Assembly: GCA_012656075.1 (NCBI GenBank) | Contig: JAAKBF010000168.1 | Coordinates: 1-64,000 of the forward strand | Direction: 5' to 3' | Origin: Phytophthora hibernalis | Taxonomy: Eukaryota > Oomycota > Peronosporomycetes > Peronosporales > Peronosporaceae | Length of the DNA stretch: 64,000 nt | Shown: positions 56,414 to 64,000 of the stretch, piece after piece | Layout: each line of letters opens with the position of its first letter | Position numbering within the stretch: the first letter of the stretch is position 1 | Translations under genes and position numbers: made by a program | Notes under the pieces: generated by a model | Told to the model about the DNA's origin: nothing | Seen by the model: the letters and a program-made list of their open reading frames with translations, nothing else | Database searches by the model: none

Positions 56414-58903
56414 ATGACGTCGCGCAACTTCAAGTGGATGGGCAGTGTGGACCACGCCAACTTGAAGTGAGTTCATTGTGCACGATGCACAATCGCACAA
56501 TGACATTTGTATGGGAAGCGCAATGAGCCAAATATAATGCGTAGAAACTCCTGGTATTCATCACTTGCGCAGGATGCAGCGGCGACGTGAGGACCGGCGA
56601 GTGTATGGTACGGCAAGGAATGGGCTGCAAAATTTTGCTCGAGTTTTTGATAGTGTTGGTGCGTGGTTTGCAGCGATGTCAAGAGAGTCAAACAACGACG
56701 AAGATGACACACGCGTACGTGCTGCTGCTATCAAGTGTAGCTCGGCAGGTTACTTAGTCAATCCCTCTCTCTATGCTGCAATAGCTGCCTGTTGCAGTGG
56801 ACAGGAAGGCGAATAAACTGCAGCTCGAACGTCCACCGGAGGAAGAGGAGGACAACCACCAGGAAGAGCTCGAGTCTCGCTCTCGAGCAGGCAGCAGTGC
56901 CAGCCATCGCAGCACTGGCAGCAGTATTTACGACTATTTAGACGCACTGGAAAGCGAATCTGCGGGGCAATTGCCCTCAATCTCGAGTCGAGCGTCCAGT
57001 GCATCGTCAAGACGGTCCAGGAGGCCGGCGAAGGAGTTTGCATGGGAAGACGCGGGACGACCGAGTAGCGATTTTGGTGACAGAGATCGCTCGCCGCTGC
57101 GCTCTTGCCGGTCAACTTTAGCAGGCGAGACGACAACAACAGTTCTCACCAGTATTACGTTGGCATCAAAGAGAAGCTGGCGACCATCACAATTGAGCTG
57201 AATGTGCGTGCTTCGCTGTGTCTGTGGAAATGCTAAGACGAAAGCTAATGTGTTGTGAATGTCTTTTAGGACAAGACGAAGACCATCGAGCTGCTGAAGA
57301 TGGCGCGCAAGAAAGATGCCGCCAAGACAAGTCAGCTGCTGAAAGAAGCTGAAGAGCATATGAAGCAGGGGCTCGCAGCACAGCAACAGAAGTTCAACAA
57401 GGAACTCGAGAAGCAAATGGATTTTGCACAGAACCTCGTGACGGATAAAGTAGGTTTGACGTGTTGTCTGTATGCTGGAGTATTTCTCTAACAACTACGC
57501 TTTGTCGTGCTATGCAGTCTGGGTTGGCAAAACGGTGCGATGAACTTGTAGCGGAGACTCAAAAGCCAATGCGAACTCTACACGCGAAGCTGAGCGGTTC
57601 AAGTTAAAGCTCAAGGACGCTAAAGAGCGGTGGGCAGTGCAGGAAAAGCTTCGACGAGACCAATGGATCGTCAAGAAGACCGAGGAAATCAAGAAGTCGA
57701 CCGTGGCGGCGTTAGAGCCCGACATCCAACTCATTCTTGCCAAAGGCAAAACCGACCTTGAGAAAGCACGCGAGGCAGCCATCGAGGAACGGAGAAAGCT
57801 GCAATTGATGCTTGAAAAGGACCGTGACACAGCGCTGCAGCGCCTGAAGACGACTATGAACGGAAGCTGGTCGAGGCGCGGGAGAAGGAGCGTGCAAAGT
57901 TAATGACACAGTTAGACGCTGCCGATGCCGAGCTACAGCAACAGCTCAGTACGCAGCGACGACGATTGCAAGATGAAGCCGAGGCAACGAGGAACGAGTT
58001 GTACGCTGAGATACGCGCAGCTAAGCTCGCTAATGCGAAAGAGATGGATGAGCTCAAGGAGAAGCACATGAAGAAGCTGCAGGCTGCGGCCGAGAAGTTG
58101 CAAAGGACAAGCAGGACGTCATGGCCAAGTACGAGAGTGAGTTCATGGCTCTGCGCGAGCAAACGAGCGTCGAGTGTGAGCAGTTCAAGGCGCAACTAAC
58201 CAGCAAGCTGCGCGACGAGATGACCCGAGAGAAGCAGGAGCTGGAGAAGCAAATGCTGCAAACCCGCGACGCCAAGATCGAGCTCGTGATTGAAAAGCTG
58301 CAGGAGGAGAGTCGGCAGATGGTCGAGCGAGCCGAACGCAAGGCTCACAAGAAGTTCAGCCAAGAGCGTGTCGAGTACGAGCGCAAGCTCAAGCAGACGG
58401 GTGAGATCGAAGGTGTCTGGATGGAGAAGAACCGGGAGTTGCACGAGAAACTGACCAAGCTGGAGCGTGTGCACGACGAAATGCGACGTGAACACGAAGC
58501 TCTCGGCCAGGATTTACGGCAAGCCGGCGATAAAACCAGCGACTTGGCACGACGTCTGCATGACGAGCGACGGCAGCACGAAGACTTAATGGCACAGCTC
58601 CAGAAACGCTGCAGTTCGCTCCAGACGGACAGTGAGTACGCACAGCAGCAGCAGAACGTGGAGATCACTGCACTACGCGAGAAGCAGGCCACATTGGAGA
58701 GCCACTTCCAACAGCAAGTGCAGAAGCAGCGTGACGAGCACGACACGGCGCTGGCTAACCTGCACGAACGCGTGAAGGCGACTGTAGAGCGTAAAGACCA
58801 GGCCGTCACCGACTTGCAGGAGGAGCTGCATCTACTACAGGTGAAGCTCGACAAGAGTCACGCACTCATCGAAGAGCAGCGACTGCAGCTCTTCAGCCAG
58901 TAA
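56414..58903 (+). CDS. CEP131 (AZI1)-like centriolar/ciliary protein
   Basis: CEP131 is a centriolar-satellite and transition-zone coiled-coil protein required for cilium and flagellum formation. From 56414 the exons (56414-56466, 56573-56714, 56785 onward) encode an N-terminus with MTSRNFKW. A Ser/Arg-rich region with SSIYDYLDALESE follows. QYYVGIKEKLATITIELN is then read across a frame slip, followed by the signature KLRRDQWIVKKTEEIKKSTV.ALEPDIQ (human: REKWISEKTKKIKEVTVRGLEPEIQ). Later come RDAKIELVIEKLQEES (human: RDKEIELVIHRLE) and HERVKATVERKDQAVTDLQ near the C-terminus. An upstream ATG at 56321 could add an Arg/Gly-rich leader, but it needs a frame shift. Frames slip near 57105, 57560, 57855 and 58105. 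Confidence 0.85.
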
Positions 58904-59778
58904 AAACAAAATGAAAAGCTTGTTTCTACCAATTTCGGAGGTGGTTTGCAGAAATTCGCAATATACAGCGTAGCCGCTTTATGAATTTATATTTATAATA
59001 TGCCTCCCAAAGAGTCACGTGGCCGAAGTTTGAATTTACCGTTTACGAAATCTTAATTGAAAAATTGAGATTTTAAAAGTTTGCTGAAATTCACAGTAGA
59101 TAAACGGAAATCTCTATTGCAATTTTGTTTAGGAAACATCTACAACCCAAGGAGTTCTGAACCCACTTTGCTCGGCAAGCCGAATGGACGCCTGCGGTAC
59201 GTTAATGCGTTTTCTACCCAGCGTCTCACGTTTTGTTTCACATGCGCATGCGGTTTGTATTACCGCAATGCTCATGTCAAAGGTGGCGATACAGATTCTG
59301 CTGAGAGTCTCAAAAGGTGGACCCTCCAACCTCTCAAAGGTTATCATATGTATGCCGGGAATCAATTATCGCAATGGAGACCTCACTGAAATCAGCGATG
59401 TACAATGCATCGTTTTGGTCAATTTTCCGGTAGACATATTATTGGTCGATTTTAAAATCATAATATTTGATTGGACGATTTTAGTAAAACGATGCATTAT
59501 GCCACGTTTTGGCCCAGTCAGCAACAAAAGGGCTAATATTGTTTGGCGATTAGGGCTAAAAATGGAGGTTAAAAAAATTTAACCTCCATTTTTCCATTTA
59601 ATGGAAGAGCAGATCCCCCTCACCCCGAAACTGTACACAAAGCGCAGAAGCCCACCACCACTACCAGCGCGTCATACTTTGCCAACCTTGAAAGCAGGTC
59701 TTCAAGGCAGGTGACTGCATTTTGCCCCCTCACCCCAAGGAGTCTAACGGAAGTGTGCGACGACGTGTTTGCTAGACT
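58904..59778. other. AT-rich 3' flank and repeat-derived DNA before the Crypton relic
   Basis: No protein is recognisable. An A/T-rich tail of CEP131 (to about 59100) is followed by sequence holding ctcggcaagccgaa...cgcctg at 59171-59196, shared with 5828-5853. There are also two cccctcacccc-type motifs near 59616 and 59727. The latter may mark old transposon borders, but I see no clean target duplication. Confidence 0.35.
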
Positions 59779-61558
59779 ATGGATCTATCCGAAGATCACC
59801 CTTTGTACTCAGAAGCTCCAGCCGCCACCCAACTGGCAGACGACGAAAGGCTAGAATCAAGCACTCGCAGTGATTATAACGGAAGCTTGCGACGGTTTGC
59901 TCTTTTTGCGAGCAGGAAGGATATCCGAATCCTCTCCAGCATCGATTTCGAGAGTTTCCGAGCGTCTTAGCGGCTTATATCAACAATATCAGCCGCACCA
60001 ATAAGACGCAATGGCCAGCAGAGAAGCTCCGAGCCGCTCTGTCGTGGCACTACTCAAATCTGTCATGGTGAAGGGAGGGAATCCTGTGGACCGATGGATT
60101 GTTGAGGAGCGAGATGATGGAAGCTGTGAAGTGCGTGGGAACCCGGCGAAGGCGACCATGATAAGTCAAATCATGACAGGTCTCAACAAAGTCAAGAAAC
60201 GTGAACGTGTACCCGTCCGAGCTTCTCCAAGGTCATTGTCAAATCTGACAGCCATGATGAACTATCTTCAAGAGGAAACCACCTTCAATAAGTTGATGCA
60301 AGTGTGGTTCATGGCGGTGGCATCATTGAGCTTTTACGGCATGTGCCGCATCAACGAAGTGCTTCAAATGAAGCGGGGTGACATCCAGTTGGAGATAGAG
60401 CGCGTTTCTACATCAAATACGTCCGTCATGGTGCGTTATGGATGCTTCACGATTCGTGATCGTAAAACGGATCACGACCCGCAAGGTAGTCGAACGTACA
60501 ACCTTCACTTTCTTCCTAAAGACGAACAAGCTGCTGAAGCATTCACGTACGTTCAGCGCTGGATTCAATTCGCGACAGACAAGCTACATCACACTTGGAA
60601 TCGCGAAGAGTTTGTGTTCCCGTCTCTCACAAGAGTTCCCCATGCTACTATCAAGCGCAGCCGACCTACGTATACACCATTAAGCGGCGAGTCATTCAAG
60701 CGTGTTGGAGTAAAATAAGGAGTTGCAATGACGGAGAACAATTTCATCCAGATTTTGAATATCGTCTCTGGAGCGAGCAATATTAACCATAGTCTGTTTG
60801 GAGACGACATTTGGTTTACTTCACACTGTTTCAGGCGTGGAGGAGCTCAATATCGCTTTATGTTTGCACCGGAGAAACGACGATGGTCGCTGAAAATGGT
60901 GAAATGATGGACGGGTTGGGCTCAAAAAGAGCAGAACGAAACGGTTTTACGTTATCTTCTCGACGACGTTCTTGACCGAGAAGAAAACCAAATGGGCGAC
61001 TCACTAGCACCGGATGTCATCAATCACACAAGAGAAATGTTTATCGACGCATCTCGACTGCAGGAGGCCCACCGCCATAATGGATTCCCAATGTGAACCT
61101 CGCTGGAGGGTAACACCAGCAGCTCTGTGTCGATATCAAACCAAGCAATGATGACAAGGGTGAGTTTGAAAGAGATGCTACAAGAGGAAGAGGTGCTAGC
61201 CAGAACCGACCGTTAGCCCCCAACAACTCCGGTGTCTACACAAAGGGCCCCAATCACAACGGACACGGTGACTTCAGAGTTTCCAGAGGCCAAGTCATGG
61301 ATGGACTATGTGGCTCAGTATTGGACAAGTGACCCTTCTCGTCATCAATACAGAGCAGGTGTTGACATGCTTTCTCATGAGGTCAAGATGTACAAGTCAC
61401 GTCTGTCTAAGGTGAAGCTTATCGCTGAGTATATTCGCAGCACATACAACGACGACATGGACAAGTTTGAAGAAAGTTTCAGTGTAATCATCGACGGGAA
61501 GTTCAGCATCAACAAAATATATGCGTCGCAATCAGAACGCAAAAACGCACAAAACTAA
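59779..61558 (+). mobile_element. Crypton DNA transposon relic (tyrosine recombinase)
   Basis: A Crypton-type tyrosine-recombinase gene in pieces. The N-terminal helical domain (SDYNGSLRRFALFASRKDIR) is at 59779-59970. The catalytic domain at 60011-60718 has GMCRINEVLQMKRGD, with the box I arginine. After a break come box II HCFRRGGAQYRFMFAPEKRRWS and the HxxR histidine, and RYLLDD with the probable nucleophilic tyrosine near 60948. The C-terminal DNA-binding part (AKSWMDYVAQYWTSDPSRH, HEVKMYKSRLSKVKLIAEYIRS) at 61232-61558 resembles the GCR1-C-like domain of Cryptons. Stops and frame shifts interrupt it at about 59970, 60718, 60905 and 61095. Such elements insert through site-specific recombination and are widespread in oomycetes. 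This copy is dead as sequenced. Outer limits were not determined. Confidence 0.8.
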
Positions 61559-61613
61559 CACCGTAAACAAAAACATACCCCTTCGGCTTCATACAAAAAT
61601 TGATTGTCTACCA

Positions 61614-61742
61614 CAGTTGACTATTATAACAGCAATTGAGTATTCACATACAAAGTTACGTGCCTGCCTCAGTTGACTATTATAACAGCAATTGAGTATA
61701 CCCATACAAAGTTACGTGTCTGCCACAGCTGACTATTATAAC
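61614..61742 (+). repeat. 56-bp tandem repeat, about 2.3 copies
   Basis: Units start at 61614, 61670 and 61726 (partial). The core is cagttgactattataacagc, ending in cataCAAAGTTACGTGYCTGCC-type sequence. Two full units differ at a few positions. The array begins only about 55 bp after the Crypton reading frame ends and could be part of the element's 3' non-coding end. Confidence 0.85.
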
Positions 61743-62998
61743 TAGACTGTCGCGACGACTGAAAGGATACGCACATGTATCACAGACGAACGGTCCGCTG
61801 TTCATCGACATCTGATTTGAAGCATAGAGATTAGCTAATGTCACTAGGATTTTGATTGGAAGAAACGACGCACAGTTTGCAGTTGCGTGGGCTATTGAGG
61901 TGGCTGCATGGGTGAAGAAAGCTCCTGACGACGATTTCAATAATGAGTGAGAGATTTTTCTGTGTCCATCCGGTCCCGGACACCACTGTTGCAACGATCA
62001 CCCACCAAAGGGGCCAGACAGCTGGCATGAACCCTAACCACCGTCCTGACTCGATACATATCTGTGAAGGACGAAGGGCCTTTACCATTAGGAGTTACTG
62101 TATGCCACATCGACCATTAACCCTAATCCACGAAAAGTTACCCCACACTAGAGAAGTCCTACTTCTTATACATGTACCGTACATCCCGAGGCAGTTGGAA
62201 GGGCTGACGCCATGTATCCAGCCCTTCCCGAACAGCAAGTACAATGTACTTGTTGACGCCATGTATCCAGCCCTTCTCGAACAGCAAGTACAATGGCGTC
62301 AGCATTTCCAACTGCCTCGGGATGTACTGTGCATGTACGAGAAAATGAGTTCTGGAGAACGGACGTTCCCCAGGCTTCTCGTGTGGCCGTTACAGCTGCT
62401 GCTCAAGAAACTGTCTTTGGAAGGTCGAGCACGTGGAGAACGAGCCTGCCGTCCGTCTAGAATCCCGTCTTCCAGGGTGATGTGGTAGAATTTTATGTGT
62501 CGCAGTTGGAGAGAAAACAAGATGTCGAAGCAAAGGATGTCGTTGAATGTTGCACTCAGTTCGAAGATTTTATGCCAAGCGGCCGAACTCCATCCGGAAA
62601 GCGTTCACGGGACAGGCATTTTCTTAAAAACGAGACCATAAACAGAAACAAGGTAAACGAGCGAAGGTGGCGAAAACGAGAGATTAAGCGCTGAAATTAA
62701 GGGTTTGACTCTCCAGCTTGAAGTCGCTCGCAAGGACAAGAAAACCGATGTGGGAAATTTGGAGAAGAAGCTTGATGGTTTCACGCTCCGTTATTCAGCA
62801 TTCTAGGAAGAGTGACAAGGTCACTATTCAAGTTACCCCGCTACAAAACAACAGGGCACGTGTTGCTGCTGGATATCCTAGTAACGACAAACGACTGGAT
62901 GTACCAGTTTACGAATTGAGTATCTGTTCGAAACGAGACAGACGCTGTAACTGCATCAATATCAACGCTGCGTTTCTCCGTGATGCGGTTCAGCCTGC
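61743..62998. other. Degenerate transposon-derived stretch, no intact gene
   Basis: Fragments of protein-like frames occur. Plus strand 62255-62488 contains QQVQWRQHFQLPRDVLCMYEKMS. Plus strand 62482-62694 is basic and contains the run GRTPSGKRSRDRHFLKNETINRNK. Neither belongs to a family I can name. They may be the eroded 5' part of the hAT-like element that follows or a separate repeat. A long hairpin (listed separately) interrupts the first fragment. Confidence 0.35.
62169..62337. repeat. Long imperfect inverted repeat with internal direct repeats
   Basis: The arms 62169-62213 and 62293-62337 pair almost completely. The perfect 20-bp core is acatcccgaggcagttggaa at 62181-62200, with its complement at 62306-62325. 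It extends outward with two mismatches and inward with one two-base mismatch. The loop contains two direct repeats of about 41 bp (tgacgccatgtatccagccc...) starting at 62205 and 62255. The transcript would fold into a long hairpin. Confidence 0.85.
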
Positions 62999-63434
62999 AG
63001 GGAGCTGTGCGTGGACGGACGGCTAGCATACCTGATCGCTGCCACGTCCGAATGGTGTAAGGACGAAGCGAGAATTATCTCGCCGTGCATGGCTGCTACA
63101 AGGGCGGTGGGATTCGATACCCCCACTGCACATCGCCTTATTATCAACGGCCCCGATGACCACCTCAATGCCGTGGCTCACATGGCTGATCTGGAGGCGT
63201 TTCTGCCGTTTTTAAAAAAACGCTCCAATCTGTTATTCCTAGTTGGCGACAACGGCATCGTAAACAAACAGCTCGCTCGCCTCATGGGTACCGCTAGTTG
63301 GCTGCTCGAGCCATATGTTCAACTTGGTCGACCGCAGCATTTGGGGATCCTACGAAGATAAAGAGAAGCAAGTGCAGTTAACTCAGAAATCGCCTGCGCA
63401 CGATCAACCAAGCTGCAAGGCTAAGCTACGTAAA
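62999..63434 (+). pseudogene. hAT-type transposase fragment
   Basis: The plus-strand fragment at 63011-63280 ends in LFLVGDNGIVNKQLARLMG. After a one-base frame change near 63285 it continues PLVGCSSHMFNLV. Together these form the conserved VGDNCSVNxxLAxLMGxPLVGCASHRFNLAV block of zinc-finger-associated hAT transposases found in oomycete genomes. Only this middle portion is preserved; the catalytic C-terminal dimerisation domain is absent. It ends in a stop shortly after 63430. I treat it as a dead transposon relic. Confidence 0.7.
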
Positions 63435-64000
63435 TAATTGTTTACAGTTGAATTGTTTTTAATCCGTATCTTGCATATTGATGTGTGTATGGCAGGACAA
63501 ATACCTCCCTCAGGCCAAAATGGCAGGTCACGGAGCTCTCGTCCCCGAGCAGACAATCGCGACATCTTGGTCTAGTTGTAGCAACGCTACTAGACATACA
63601 AAGGAAAAGAGGTAGCGAATCCATCGTTGCAAAACCTACCTGCTGAAGAAAAAATAAAAAATGTTGCTGCAACGTCAATCAATTGCCCGCTATCTGATTG
63701 GCTACTTTAAACTTGCTCAAGAGCTGAAGAAAATAAATATTCTTGTTGCTGAACTTAATAATTAAACGAAATAATAAATCAAGAAGTCCTCTGGTATTTT
63801 GTAGCGTGTCACCGCGAGCTTGTCCTCCACTTGTCACATCCAGCGCATCGTACACGGGTCTAGATTTCCAGTCTGAATGTACTTCTGTTCAACGCAGCCG
63901 CTCGCGCAGACTGCGTATTTACCCCAATCGGAGTTTATGTGCTTTTACAGAGCGGTGGGGTGGTGGGGTGTCCTCGTCGGTATTGATGTGTCCGCGTTTG
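63435..64000. other. AT-rich end of window, no gene seen
   Basis: No protein-like reading frame. A minus-strand frame near 63678-63442 has no recognisable content. The AT-rich run near 63640-63790 may be part of the transposon debris. Confidence 0.4.

Noticed and set aside
1..64000. CRISPR array, tRNA or rRNA genes
   Set aside because: No regularly spaced repeats with unique spacers and no cloverleaf-like or rRNA-like sequences were noticed; a covariance search was not possible.

Overview
The window looks like nuclear DNA of an oomycete, most likely a Phytophthora or close relative. Genes are dense and alternate between strands. Introns are short (about 50-100 bp, GT..AG) and coding GC is high. 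There is a Crinkler (CRN)-type effector relic, a Crypton tyrosine-recombinase relic and a hAT transposase relic. Genes for flagellum/centriole proteins (CEP131, CCDC146) fit an organism with zoospores. This assignment rests on gene content and style, not on a database search.

Layout. 0.5-4.5 kb: a broken VWA8-like AAA+ gene lacking its C-terminal half. 4.5-6.2 kb: eroded sequence. 6.3-8.4 kb: a secreted or cell-surface type I membrane protein of unknown family. 8.6-13.8 kb: a very long coiled-coil protein with an internal 102-residue duplication. 13.8-17.6 kb: gene-poor sequence and a decayed CRN effector with a doubled N-terminal domain and a P-loop ATPase. 17.7-37.8 kb: a housekeeping block with a sugar-porter MFS transporter, SYS1, an F-box protein, a UBL3/MUB prenylated ubiquitin-fold protein, listerin (LTN1), mitochondrial HslU, LAS1, a PX-domain protein, Mo25 and a REI1/ZNF622 ribosome-biogenesis factor. 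38.0-43.2 kb: three tandem D-2-hydroxyglutarate dehydrogenase genes with a 1,875-bp period. 43.3-58.9 kb: an EDR2-C/DUF1336 protein, CCDC146, an unknown coiled-coil protein, a BET bromodomain protein, an isovaleryl-CoA-type acyl-CoA dehydrogenase and CEP131. 59-64 kb: a transposon graveyard with Crypton and hAT relics, a 56-bp tandem repeat and a long imperfect hairpin.

Two properties recur. Many genes sit head-to-head over very short shared upstream regions (MFS/SYS1, F-box/UBL3, LTN1/HslU, ZNF622/D2HGDH, EDR2-like/CCDC146, acyl-CoA dehydrogenase/CEP131), and their 3' ends converge with only about 80-140 bp between stops. Many conserved genes also carry single-base frame breaks, several in G, A or T runs. 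The near-identical D2HGDH copies show two of these directly as a missing G. I read most of these breaks as assembly or base-calling errors, but real decay cannot be excluded gene by gene.

Functionally, the window combines quality control (LTN1 ribosome-stalling ligase, HslU), ribosome maturation (LAS1, REI1/ZNF622), membrane traffic (SYS1, PX protein, EDR2-like), mitochondrial oxidation (three D2HGDH, acyl-CoA dehydrogenase), cilium assembly (CEP131, CCDC146) and chromatin reading (BET). I saw no tRNA, rRNA, CRISPR array or replication origin.
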